From Chloroflexota bacterium (lineage in GTDB: Bacteria > Chloroflexota > Limnocylindria > P2-11E), in assembly GCA_016875665.1 (NCBI GenBank), contig VGPA01000027.1:1-11148 (forward strand): DNA of 11,148 nucleotides, read 5' to 3'. The notes under the pieces were generated by a model. It was not told the DNA's origin. It saw only the letters and a program-made list of their open reading frames with translations, and did not search any database. This document shows, piece by piece, positions 1 through 5,760 of the stretch. The position numbers and the translations under genes are program-made. How positions within the stretch are numbered: position 1 is the first letter of the stretch; every line of letters starts with the position of its first letter.

Positions 1-315
1 ACGCTCGCGGAGCGTGCCGCGGAGGGCCGCGTGCTCGTCCTCGAGTCGCTCGCCCTCGGCGGCGAGCATCCGCGCACCCGTGACCTGGTGAGCTGGCTGG
101 CCAAGGTCGGCTCGATGAAGAGCGCCGTGATCGTCCTCGCGGAGGCCGACGAGGCGATCGGCCGCGCGGCGGCGAACGTGCCCACGCTCCGCGTGCGCAC
201 GGTCGGCTCGCTCCAGCTGCTCGACGCGATCCAATCCGACGCGATCCTGGTTCTGCGCAGCGCGCTCGGCGCGCTCGCTCACCGCGCCGGCGCGGAGAAG
301 GAGGCGGCCGCATGA
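1..315 (+). CDS. rplD: 50S ribosomal protein L4 (uL4), 3' part
   Basis: C-terminal 104 residues of L4; the gene begins before the window. L4 binds 23S rRNA early in large-subunit assembly, and its extended loop, which would lie upstream of this window, lines the peptide exit tunnel. The visible part is the Rossmann-like globular domain, with the family's RVLVLESLAL strand near fragment residues 10-20, then SAVIVLAEADE and a conserved C-terminal segment ending in an Ala-rich tail. Its TGA overlaps the ATG of rplW (ATGA), the normal rplC-rplD-rplW order. In E. coli L4 also represses the S10 operon through a leader upstream of rpsJ; that region is not in the window. Identity rests on sequence pattern and position and is firm. 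Confidence 0.95.
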   Translation, partial: TLAERAAEGRVLVLESLALGGEHPRTRDLVSWLAKVGSMKSAVIVLAEADEAIGRAAANVPTLRVRTVGSLQLLDAIQSDAILVLRSALGALAHRAGAEKEAAA

Positions 316-602
316 GCAACCCGCTTGTTCTCCTCCGCCCGGTGATCACCGAGAAGTCCATGACCGCGACCGCGGTCGGCCGCTACACGTTCGAGGTCGA
401 GACCTCGGCCGACAAGCGTCAGATCGCGGAGGCGGTCGCGGAGGCGTTCAAGGTGGACGTCGTCGCGGTCAACGTGAGCACCGTCAAGGGCAAGACGCGG
501 CGGTTCGGCCGGCGCACCGGCAAGCGCTCCGACTGGAAGAAAGCCATCGTGACGCTCGCCGAGGGTCAAAAGATCGAGCGCTACTTCGTGGAGGGCGTGT
601 GA
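312..602 (+). CDS. rplW: 50S ribosomal protein L23 (uL23)
   Basis: L23 sits at the polypeptide exit and is the docking site for trigger factor and the signal recognition particle. At 96 aa it has normal bacterial length. Family hallmarks are the N-terminal LLRPVITEKS (residues 7-16), the helix and strand YTFEVETSADKRQIAEAV, VDVVAVNVSTVKGKTRRFGR, and the closing WKKAIVTLAEGQKIERYF. The start at 312 has a strong SD, AAGGAGG at 298-304, 7 nt upstream, and overlaps rplD by 4 nt. Oddity: the last 29 nt of coding sequence (571-599) occur again, identical, at 687-715 just before rplB, so the C-terminal peptide IERYFVEGV is encoded twice. The insert between the copies separates rplW from rplB far more than is usual in this cluster. 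Confidence 0.97.
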   Translation: MSNPLVLLRPVITEKSMTATAVGRYTFEVETSADKRQIAEAVAEAFKVDVVAVNVSTVKGKTRRFGRRTGKRSDWKKAIVTLAEGQKIERYFVEGV

Positions 603-715
603 TGAGGCGAGTGACGAGCGGCTTTGCCGCGAGGAACGAGTCCACCAGCCCTGAGCTCGGGCGAGGGTCTTGCCGAGCCAAGATCGAGATCGAGCGCTAC
701 TTCGTGGAGGGCGTG
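571..715 (+). repeat. 29-bp direct repeat flanking the rplW-rplB insert
   Basis: Positions 571-599 and 687-715 are identical over 29 nt. The first copy encodes the end of L23; the second is noncoding, or encodes the same peptide in the spacer ORF that starts at 602. The second copy supplies GGAGG at 706-710, the SD of rplB. The arrangement suggests that rplW and rplB were once closely spaced with the SD inside the rplW end, and that the repeat-bearing insert arrived with duplication of the flank. Seen directly: the duplication. Inferred: the mechanism. Confidence 0.85.
613..677 (+). repeat. Intergenic repeat copy A (rplW-rplB spacer)
   Basis: The 115-nt spacer between rplW and rplB holds a copy of the repeat found at four other junctions. 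Positions 616-632 match 5494-5510 exactly over 17 nt and contain a small inverted repeat, GCGGC-TTT-GCCGC (618-630). Further on, CTCGG (656-660) and CCGAG (673-677) can form a second hairpin, with arms similar to those of copy F before map. An ATG overlapping the rplW stop (TGATG, 602-604) opens a 41-codon frame that ends at 727, 10 nt inside rplB. I see no protein family in it. Translation is possible but unproven. Confidence 0.6.
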
Positions 716-717
716 CA

Positions 718-1557
718 ATGCCGCTGAAGAAGTACAAGGCGACGACGCCGATCCGCCGGTTCCGCCAGTCGGCCACCTTCGAAGAGCTGACCAAGGGCAA
801 GCAGGTGGAGAAGTCCCTGACCGAGGCGAAGCGCCGCACGGCGGGCCGCAACGCGCAGGGGCGCGTGACCACCCGTCACCGGGGCGGCGGCGAAGGCCGG
901 CGCTACCGCATCGTCGACTTCAAGCGGAACAAAGACGGGATCCCGGCCAAGGTGAGCGCGATCGAGTACGACCCGAACCGGTCGGCGCGGATCGCCCTGC
1001 TCGTGTACCGCGATGGCGAGAAGCGCTACATCCTCGCGCCACTCGGCCTCGCGGTGGGGGACACCGTCCTGTCCGGCCCGGATGCCGAGGCGCGCGTGGG
1101 CAACTGCCTCGCGATCGAGCACATCCCGACTGGTACGCAGATTCACGGGGTCGAGCTTCAGCCCGGGCGCGGCGCGCAGATGGTGCGCTCGGCCGGCGGG
1201 GTGGCCCAGCTCGTGGCGAAGGAAGGCGAGTACGCGCAGGTGCGCCTCCCCTCGGGGCAGGTCCGCATCGTGCACGTGCGCTGCCGTGCCACGGTCGGGC
1301 AGCTTGGCAACGTTGACCACGAGAACCGCAAGGTGGGCGGCGCCGGGCACAAGCGGCGCATGGGCTGGCGCCCGGCCGTGCGCGGCGTCGTGATGTCGCC
1401 CCGCGACCACCCGCACGGCGGCGGCGAGGCCAAGTCGCCGGTGGGCGGCATGGCGCAGACGCCGTGGGGCCGTCCCGCGATGGGCCTCAAGACGCGCAAG
1501 AACCCGAAGACCGACCGCTACGTGATCAAGGCGCAGCGCAAGCGGGGGAAGAAGTAA
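718..1557 (+). CDS. rplB: 50S ribosomal protein L2 (uL2)
   Basis: L2 is a primary 23S rRNA-binding protein next to the peptidyl transferase centre and is needed for subunit association. Length is 279 aa, standard for bacteria. It has the N-terminal KKYKATTPIRRFR, the OB-fold core with GRVTTRHRGGGEGRRYR (residues 48-64) and KVSAIEYDPNRSARIALL, the SH3-like domain with VELQPGRGAQMVRSAG (145-160), and the signature HPHGGGE (231-237) that includes the functionally important histidine. The ATG at 718 is chosen because MPLKKYK is where the family begins and GGAGG (706-710) lies 7 nt upstream. In-frame upstream ATGs, such as 670, fall in repeat DNA. The basic C-terminal tail fits rRNA binding. Confidence 0.97.
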   Translation: MPLKKYKATTPIRRFRQSATFEELTKGKQVEKSLTEAKRRTAGRNAQGRVTTRHRGGGEGRRYRIVDFKRNKDGIPAKVSAIEYDPNRSARIALLVYRDGEKRYILAPLGLAVGDTVLSGPDAEARVGNCLAIEHIPTGTQIHGVELQPGRGAQMVRSAGGVAQLVAKEGEYAQVRLPSGQVRIVHVRCRATVGQLGNVDHENRKVGGAGHKRRMGWRPAVRGVVMSPRDHPHGGGEAKSPVGGMAQTPWGRPAMGLKTRKNPKTDRYVIKAQRKRGKK

Positions 1558-1559
1558 CG

Positions 1560-1619
1560 ATGACCGCTCACTTCGTTCGCGCTCATTGGTACGTGCGCCG
1601 CCTTACGGAGGTGCGGTAA
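1560..1619 (+). other. Short ORF and SD-pairing hairpin in the rplB-rpsS spacer
   Basis: The 65-nt spacer begins with ATG 2 nt after the rplB stop and stays open for 19 codons to a TAA 3 nt before rpsS. The encoded peptide (MTAHFVRAHWYVRRLTEVR) resembles no family I know. The rpsS SD GGAGGTG (1607-1613) lies inside a possible stem: 1598-1604 can pair with 1609-1616, with one bulge and loop ACGG. Read on the minus strand, the first half (ATGAGCGCG... towards 1560) resembles the opening of repeat copy C, so it may be a distant, inverted member of the family. That relation is weak. Confidence 0.35.
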
Positions 1620-1622
1620 CGC

Positions 1623-1919
1623 ATGAGTAGGTCAGTCAAGAAGGGCCCGTTCGTGCAGCCCGCGCTGCAGAAGAAGATCGACGCTCTCAACTCGCGCAAC
1701 GAGAAGAAGGTCGTGAAGACCTGGTCGCGCCCGTCGGTGATCCTGCCGGTCATGGTCGGACACACCATCGCGGTGCATGACGGACGCCGCCACGTGCCCG
1801 TGTTCATCACCGAGAACATGGTCGGCCACCGCCTCGGCGAGTTCGCGCCCACGCGCATCTTCAGGGGCCACGCGCGCGGCGCCGCGGCCGAGAAGGCCGC
1901 CGCGGTGAAGCAGGGCTAA
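1623..1919 (+). CDS. rpsS: 30S ribosomal protein S19 (uS19)
   Basis: S19 lies in the head of the small subunit, bound to 16S rRNA beside S13, and contacts the A-site finger bridge. It has 98 aa, a little longer than the usual 92-95 because of an Ala/Lys tail. Clear family motifs are MSRSVKKGPFV at the N terminus, VVKTWSRPSVILPVMVGHTIAVH (residues 30-52) and the signature VPVFITENMVGHRLGEFAPTR (58-78). The start is fixed by the N-terminal motif and by GGAGGTG at 1607-1613, 9 nt upstream. It is separated from rplB by an unusually long 65-nt spacer but lies only 2 nt before rplV. Confidence 0.97.
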   Translation: MSRSVKKGPFVQPALQKKIDALNSRNEKKVVKTWSRPSVILPVMVGHTIAVHDGRRHVPVFITENMVGHRLGEFAPTRIFRGHARGAAAEKAAAVKQG

Positions 1920-1921
1920 CC

Positions 1922-2263
1922 GTGGAAGTACGTGCCGTCGCCAAGTTCCAGCGCGTGTCGCCCCGCAAGGCGCGGCTGGTGACCCAGCTGATCCAGGGCA
2001 GGAAGGCGACCGACGCGATCGCCATCCTCGAGCACCTGCCAAAGGGCTCCGCGGTGATGATCGGCCGCGTCGTTCGCTCGGCCGTCGCCAACGCGGAGAA
2101 CAACTTCAACTTGACGCTCGAAGACCTGGTCGTGAAGCGTGCGCTCGCCGACGAGGGTCCCCGCATGAAGCGCGTGTGGATGCGTGGACGCGGCCGCCGC
2201 GATACGAAGCTGCACCGCACCGCGCACATCACCGTCGTCGTCGAAGACAGGAGGGGCAAGTAG
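1922..2263 (+). CDS. rplV: 50S ribosomal protein L22 (uL22)
   Basis: L22 binds all 23S rRNA domains; its long beta-hairpin lines the exit tunnel at the macrolide and stalling constriction. At 113 aa it is typical. Core motifs are AVAKFQRVSPRKARLVTQLIQGRK (residues 5-28), AVANAENNFN and the end segment RTAHITVVVEDR (99-110). The tunnel hairpin (about 79-98) reads GPRMKRVWMRGRGRRDTKLH; many bacteria have a KRFRPRAxGRA pattern here, so the loop tip is somewhat divergent. It starts with GTG 2 nt after the rpsS stop, without a strong SD, which fits translational coupling. Confidence 0.96.
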   Translation: MEVRAVAKFQRVSPRKARLVTQLIQGRKATDAIAILEHLPKGSAVMIGRVVRSAVANAENNFNLTLEDLVVKRALADEGPRMKRVWMRGRGRRDTKLHRTAHITVVVEDRRGK

Positions 2264-2266
2264 CAG

Positions 2267-2977
2267 ATGGGGCAGAAAGTGAACCCGGTCGGCTACCGGC
2301 TCGGCGTCACCAAGACCTGGAACGCGAAGTGGTTCGCGGACCGGACCTACCGGGACCTGCTCAAGGAGGACATCGCGATCCGTCACGCGATCCGCTCGCG
2401 CCTGCGGGACGCGGCGATCGCGCGGATCGACATCGAGCGCTCCTCGAACCAGGTCACGGTCACGATCCAGACCGCCAAGCCGGGCGTGGTCATCGGCCGC
2501 GGCGGCGCGAAGGTGGAGGAGCTGCGGGCGGCGCTCGGGAAGACCACCGGCAAGGCCGTGAAGGTGAACATCTTCGAGATCCGCTACCCGGAGCTCGACG
2601 CGAACCTCATCGCCGAGAACGTCGCGCAGCAGCTCGAGCGCCGCGTCTCGTTCCGCAAGGTGCTCAAGCAGACCGTCCAGCGCTCGATGAAGGCGGGGTC
2701 GAAGGGCGTCCGTCTCGCGGTCTCGGGCCGCCTCGGTGGCGCCGAGATGTCGCGCCGCGAGTGGACCCGCGAGGGCCGCGTGCCGCTGCACACCCTCCGC
2801 GCGGACATCGAGTTCGGCCGCGCGATCGCCAAGACCACCTACGGCACGATCGGGGTAAAGGCATGGATCTACCGCGGCGACGTCGAGCCGACTCCGCGTC
2901 AGGTGGCGCAGAACGCGCCGGGCGGCGGCCTGCCGCGTCCGACGCTGGCTCCGGCGCCCGCGCCGGCGGGAGCGTAA
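2267..2977 (+). CDS. rpsC: 30S ribosomal protein S3 (uS3)
   Basis: S3 is part of the mRNA entry site in the 30S head, with helicase-like activity shared with S4 and S5. It has 236 aa. The N-terminal MGQKVNPVGYRLG is the family opening. A KH type-2 RNA-binding domain follows, with the GxxG loop at GRGG (residues 77-80) in PGVVIGRGGAKVEELR. The C-terminal domain carries GVRLAVSGRLGGAEMSR (147-163) and the closing TTYGTIGVKAWIYRG (190-204). The last 25 residues or so are a Pro/Ala/Gly-rich tail (PGGGLPRPTLAPAPAPAGA), probably disordered. The ATG has AGGAGGGG (2249-2256) 10 nt upstream and lies 3 nt after rplV. Confidence 0.97.
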   Translation: MGQKVNPVGYRLGVTKTWNAKWFADRTYRDLLKEDIAIRHAIRSRLRDAAIARIDIERSSNQVTVTIQTAKPGVVIGRGGAKVEELRAALGKTTGKAVKVNIFEIRYPELDANLIAENVAQQLERRVSFRKVLKQTVQRSMKAGSKGVRLAVSGRLGGAEMSRREWTREGRVPLHTLRADIEFGRAIAKTTYGTIGVKAWIYRGDVEPTPRQVAQNAPGGGLPRPTLAPAPAPAGA

Positions 2978-2980
2978 GTG

Positions 2981-3427
2981 ATGCTCATGCCCAAGCGGCT
3001 CAAGTTCCGCAAGTTCCAGCGCGGCCGGATGAAGGGCGCCGCCCACGCGGGCGCAACCATCGAGTTCGGCCAGTTCGCGCTGACCGCGCAAGAGCCCTGC
3101 CACATGACCGCCCGCCAGATCGAGGCGGCGCGGCGCGCGATCGTGCACCACCTCAAGCGCGGCGGCAAGGTGTGGATCCGGGTGTTCCCGGACAAGCCGA
3201 TCACCAAGAAGCCGGCCGAAGTTCGGATGGGTTCCGGTAAGGGTGCGCCCGACCACTGGGTGGCTGTGGTGCGTCCGGGACGCGTGCTGTTCGAGATCGG
3301 TGGAGTCGAACCGATCCTTGCGAAGGAAGCGATGCGCCTCGCGGCGTACAAGCTTCCGATCAGGACGAAATACGTGAGCCGAGAGGTCGAAGCCGATGCA
3401 GTTGAAGGAAATGCGGCGACTGTCTGA
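2981..3427 (+). CDS. rplP: 50S ribosomal protein L16 (uL16)
   Basis: L16 binds near the A-site tRNA elbow and is needed late in large-subunit assembly. The family opening is MLMPKRLKFRKFQRGRMKG, which selects ATG 2981 over the in-frame GTG 2978 and ATG 2987. GGGAG (2968-2972) lies 8 nt upstream. Motifs include TARQIEAARRAI (residues 43-54), GGKVWIRVFPDKPITKKPAE (61-80), the signature VRMGSGKG (81-88) and VLFEIGGV. At 148 aa it is about ten residues longer than usual. The extra C-terminal part (REVEADAVEGNAATV) is acidic and is encoded where the gene overlaps rpmC by 32 nt in another frame. Confidence 0.96.
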   Translation: MLMPKRLKFRKFQRGRMKGAAHAGATIEFGQFALTAQEPCHMTARQIEAARRAIVHHLKRGGKVWIRVFPDKPITKKPAEVRMGSGKGAPDHWVAVVRPGRVLFEIGGVEPILAKEAMRLAAYKLPIRTKYVSREVEADAVEGNAATV

Positions 3428-3587
3428 CGAGGAGCTTGCCGCGGAGATGAAGAGCGCCAAAGAGGAGCTGTTCAACCTCCGTTTCCAGCTCGCCACACGT
3501 CAGCTCAAGAACTACCGCGGCCTCCCCGCGGCTCGCCGCCGGATCGCGCGCGTGCTCACGGTGATGGGCGAACGGAGCAAGGCGTAG
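3396..3587 (+). CDS. rpmC: 50S ribosomal protein L29 (uL29)
   Basis: L29 is a small two-helix protein at the exit tunnel rim beside L23, part of the trigger factor and SRP platform. It has 63 aa, normal length, with the family pattern MRRLSDEELAAEM (near residues 6-18), KEELFNLRFQLATRQL (22-37) and a second helix AARRRIARVLTVMGER. The start at ATG 3396 gives the canonical MQLKEMRRLS opening, with a GAGAGG SD (3381-3386) 9 nt upstream. This makes it overlap the end of rplP by 32 nt; a later in-frame ATG at 3411 would shorten the overlap but lose the conserved opening. It ends immediately before rpsQ. Confidence 0.94.
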   Translation: MQLKEMRRLSDEELAAEMKSAKEELFNLRFQLATRQLKNYRGLPAARRRIARVLTVMGERSKA

Positions 3588-4196
3588 ATGGCTGAAGCGA
3601 AGAAGGCAGTCAAGAAGAGCGCCGTCCCGGCCAAGGCCGCGGCGACGAAGGCCGCTGCGCCGGTCAAGAAGACGGTGAAGAGAAGCGCTTCGCCAACGGT
3701 CGCGAAGAGCGCTGCGGCGACGAAGACCGCGGCCGTTGCGAAGGCGCCGGTGAAGCGGGTCATTCGCAAGCGCATTGCCGTGCCCGCCGCCGCTGCGGCG
3801 AAGGCCGCACGCACCTACCGGAAGACCCGCCGCCGCACGAAGGTCGGTTACGTCGTGTCGGCCAAGCAGCGGTACACCGTCATCGTCGAGATCGAGCGGC
3901 TCCGCGAGCACCCCCTGTACAAGAAGGCCGTCCGCGTCCGCAAGAAGATCGCCGCGCACGACGCCAACAGCGAGGTCCGTGCCGGGGACATCGTGCGCAT
4001 CGAGGAGAGTCGCCCGTTCAGCGCGACGAAGCGCTGGCGCGTGGTCGAGGTCCTGTCGCGCGCGGGTGAGGCCGGCGCCGCGGCGCCGCGCGTCGCCGAC
4101 GTCGAATCCCAGCTCGAGCAGTCGGAAGGCTCCCGCGAGCAGCTGGTGCGCGTCGCGCCCGCCGCCCCGGAGACGCCGGAGCAGGAGCAGCCATGA
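3588..4196 (+). CDS. rpsQ: 30S ribosomal protein S17 (uS17) with long N- and C-terminal extensions
   Basis: S17 is a primary 16S rRNA-binding protein of the 30S body. The OB-fold core is at residues 78-156: TKVGYVVSAKQRYTVIVEI, HPLYKKAVRVRKKIAAHD, GDIVRIEESRPFSATKRWRV. The family is usually about 80-110 aa, yet this protein has 202. The first 78 residues are a Lys/Ala/Val/Pro repeat region resembling histone H1-type tails (AKKAVKKSAVPAKAAATK and so on). The last 45 or so are acidic and Glu/Gln/Pro-rich. The start follows the rpmC stop directly, with GGAG at 3574-3577, 10 nt upstream. In-frame GTG codons such as 3750 (residue 55) could start a shorter protein but have no good SD. Function of the tails is unknown; extra rRNA or DNA contact is a guess. 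Confidence 0.93.
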   Translation: MAEAKKAVKKSAVPAKAAATKAAAPVKKTVKRSASPTVAKSAAATKTAAVAKAPVKRVIRKRIAVPAAAAAKAARTYRKTRRRTKVGYVVSAKQRYTVIVEIERLREHPLYKKAVRVRKKIAAHDANSEVRAGDIVRIEESRPFSATKRWRVVEVLSRAGEAGAAAPRVADVESQLEQSEGSREQLVRVAPAAPETPEQEQP

Positions 4197-4561
4197 TCCG
4201 TCCGTATACCCGCGTCCGCTGCGCGGACAACAGCGGCGCCCGTGAGCTCTCGGTCATCCGCGTGCTCGGGTCTTCGAGCGGCACGTCGGCCGAGATCGGC
4301 GACGTGTTCGTCGGCGCCGTGAAGAACGCGATCCCGAACTCCGGCGTGAAGAAGGGCGAGGTCGTCCGCGCGGTCGTGGTGCGGCAGACCAAGGAGTTCC
4401 GCCGGCGCGACGGCTCGTTCATCCGCTTCGACGACAACGCGGCCGTCCTGCTGAACCCGCAGAACCAGCCGCGCGGCACCCGCATCTTCGGGCCGGTCGC
4501 GCGCGAGCTCCGCGAGCGCAACTTCATGAAGATCGTGTCCCTCGCGCCGGAGGTCCTGTGA
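4193..4561 (+). CDS. rplN: 50S ribosomal protein L14 (uL14)
   Basis: L14 sits at the subunit interface, forms bridges to 16S rRNA and is the binding site of the silencing factor RsfS. At 122 aa it matches the family exactly. Motifs are RCADNSGARELSVIRVLG (residues 9-26), VKKGEVVRAVVVRQTK, the signature DGSFIRFDDNAAVLLN (73-88) and the C-terminal GTRIFGPVARELRERNFMKI with SLAPEVL. The ATG overlaps the rpsQ stop (ATGA), and GGAGCAGGAG lies just upstream within rpsQ. The TGA in turn overlaps the ATG of rplX. This fits tight translational coupling in the spc segment. Confidence 0.97.
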   Translation: MIRPYTRVRCADNSGARELSVIRVLGSSSGTSAEIGDVFVGAVKNAIPNSGVKKGEVVRAVVVRQTKEFRRRDGSFIRFDDNAAVLLNPQNQPRGTRIFGPVARELRERNFMKIVSLAPEVL

Positions 4562-4893
4562 TGCAGGGCGCTCGGATCCGCAAGGGCGACGAGGTCGTCG
4601 TACTCGCCGGCAAGGACCGCGGCAAGCGCGGCAAGGTCGAGGAGGTGCGTCCCGGGGTGGGCGTCACCGTGGTCGGCCTCAACATCGTGAAGCGCCACAC
4701 GCGCGCCAATCCTGCCAAGAACGAGAAGGGCGGCATCGTCGAGAAGCCGGCCCCGCTCGCGATCGGCAAGGTCATGATCGTCTGCCCGCAGTGCGGCAAG
4801 CCGGCTCGCGTCGGCCACCGGACGGCGGACGAGTCCAAGGAACGCTTCTGCAAGCGCTGCGGCGAGGCGATCGTGTCGCCGGAGAAGGAATAG
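4561..4893 (+). CDS. rplX: 50S ribosomal protein L24 (uL24) with C-terminal zinc ribbon
   Basis: L24 is an assembly-initiating protein of the large subunit near the tunnel exit. It has 110 aa. The KOW domain is at the N terminus: RIRKGDEVVVLAGKDRGKRGKV (residues 5-26), then GLNIVKRHTRAN and GGIVEKPAPLAIGKVMIVCP. The C-terminal part has two CxxC pairs, C75/C78 and C97/C100, expected to bind zinc. This ribbon occurs in L24 of many phyla and is absent from E. coli. ATG 4561 is preferred: GGAGGT (4549-4554) lies 6 nt upstream and the codon overlaps the rplN stop (TGATG). GTG 4558 in the same frame is too close to the SD. Confidence 0.96.
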   Translation: MQGARIRKGDEVVVLAGKDRGKRGKVEEVRPGVGVTVVGLNIVKRHTRANPAKNEKGGIVEKPAPLAIGKVMIVCPQCGKPARVGHRTADESKERFCKRCGEAIVSPEKE

Positions 4894-5481
4894 ATGGCAG
4901 CTCCGAAGACGTCGTCGATCTCCGCCCTGCGCGCGAAGTACCACTCCACCGTGCGGGAGGAGCTGACCAAGCAGTTCTCCTATCCGAACGTGATGATGAT
5001 CCCGCGCGTCGAGCGCGTGGTGCTCAACATCGGCATGGGCGAAGCCATCGGCAACGGCAAGGCCATGGACGCGGCCGCCGGCGACCTCGCGATGATCGCG
5101 GGCCAAAAGCCCGTGATCACGAAGTCGAGGAAGGCGATCGCGAACTTCCGCCTGCGGGTCGGCATGCCGATCGGCCTGAAGGTGACCCTGCGCGGCGAGA
5201 GGATGTGGAGCTTCCTCGAGAAGCTCCTCACGGTGGCGCTCCCGCGCATCCGTGACTTCCAGGGCGTGCCCGACCGGTCGTTCGACGGGCGCGGCAACTA
5301 CTCGCTCGGCCTGAAAGAGCAGCTCGTGTTCCCCGAGATCGACTACGACAAGATCGACCGGCTGCGCGGCCTCGAGGTGACCATCGTGACCACCGCGCGG
5401 AACGACGAGGAGGGGCGGGCGCTCCTGCGCCTGCTCGGAATGCCGTTCCGCCAGCCAGCAGGGGCGGGGAGGGAGTCCTAG
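4894..5481 (+). CDS. rplE: 50S ribosomal protein L5 (uL5)
   Basis: L5 binds 5S rRNA in the central protuberance and contacts P-site tRNA through its loop. It has 195 aa, against the usual 179-187, the excess being short N- and C-terminal tails. Recognised segments are FSYPNVMMIPRVERVVLNIGMGEA (residues 28-51), LAMIAGQKPVITKSRKAIANFRLR, GMPIGLKVTLRGERMW, the long FLEKLLTVALPRIRDFQGV and FPEIDYDKIDRLRGLEVTIVT. The ATG follows the rplX stop directly, with GGAGAAGGAA at 4881-4890. A spacer of 83 nt carrying repeat copy C follows it. Confidence 0.97.
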   Translation: MAAPKTSSISALRAKYHSTVREELTKQFSYPNVMMIPRVERVVLNIGMGEAIGNGKAMDAAAGDLAMIAGQKPVITKSRKAIANFRLRVGMPIGLKVTLRGERMWSFLEKLLTVALPRIRDFQGVPDRSFDGRGNYSLGLKEQLVFPEIDYDKIDRLRGLEVTIVTTARNDEEGRALLRLLGMPFRQPAGAGRES

Positions 5482-5562
5482 ATGAGCGCGCGGGAGCGGC
5501 TTTGCCGCGACGAGCGAATTCGAGCCCTGGGCGGCGCGGCGAGTGCGCCGCGCGAGGAGTAG
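5482..5562 (+). repeat. Intergenic repeat copy C with short ORF (rplE-rpsZ spacer)
   Basis: The spacer begins with an ATG directly after the rplE stop and remains open for 26 codons to a TAG 2 nt before rpsZ; the peptide starts MSARERLCRDERIRALGG. At the DNA level 5494-5510 equals 616-632 of copy A, and 5511-5523 equals 5796-5808 of copy D. It contains an inverted repeat GCGGC-TTT-GCCGC (5496-5508) and a longer GC hairpin (5534-5553) directly followed by the rpsZ SD. I regard it as a REP-like element rather than an established gene. Confidence 0.6.
5534..5559 (+). promoter_or_regulatory. Hairpin plus SD upstream of rpsZ
   Basis: Perfect 8-bp stem GCGCGGCG (5534-5541) / CGCCGCGC (5546-5553) with loop AGTG, followed without a gap by GAGGAG (5554-5559), the SD of rpsZ 5 nt before its GTG. 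The same layout occurs before rpsH with one compensated pair. There is no T-run, so it is not an intrinsic terminator. A role in mRNA stability or initiation is inference. Confidence 0.55.
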
Positions 5563-5564
5563 AG

Positions 5565-5750
5565 GTGGCGAAGAAGAGCCTCGTCCTGAAGTCGCAGCGG
5601 AAGCCCCGCTTCAAGTCGCAGGGGTACAACCGCTGCCAGGTCTGCGGGCGTCCCCGCGGCTACATGCGCAAGTTCGGCCTGTGCCGGATCTGCTTCCGCG
5701 AGCGTGCGCTCGTGGGCGAGCTGCCGGGCGTGACGAAGTCGAGTTGGTAG
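5565..5750 (+). CDS. rpsZ: 30S ribosomal protein S14 type Z (uS14), zinc-binding
   Basis: S14 binds 16S rRNA in the 30S head and is needed late in assembly. At 61 aa this is the short, zinc-containing form: C24xxC27 and C40xxC43 in YNRCQVCGRPRGYMRKFG and LCRICFRE. The ending LPGVTKSSW is typical of this form. The start is the GTG at 5565 (VAKKSLVLKS), with GAGGAG 5 nt upstream. An earlier in-frame ATG at 5502 would begin inside the repeat element and add residues unlike any S14. Unusually for a gene this small, both flanking spacers (83 and 97 nt) hold copies of the same repeat, with covarying hairpins. Confidence 0.96.
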   Translation: MAKKSLVLKSQRKPRFKSQGYNRCQVCGRPRGYMRKFGLCRICFRERALVGELPGVTKSSW

Positions 5751-5760
5751 CGGGAACGCC

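Noticed and set aside
670..717. rplB starting at ATG 670 with 16 extra residues
   Set aside because: The extra codons fall in repeat and duplicated DNA and do not resemble L2. ATG 718 has the proper SD and the family N terminus.
1916..3496. 526-codon open frame on the minus strand across rplV, rpsC and rplP
   Set aside because: It lies antisense to three certain ribosomal protein genes. Its Arg/Asp/His/Leu-rich composition is typical of a GC-rich antisense shadow, with no recognisable domain.
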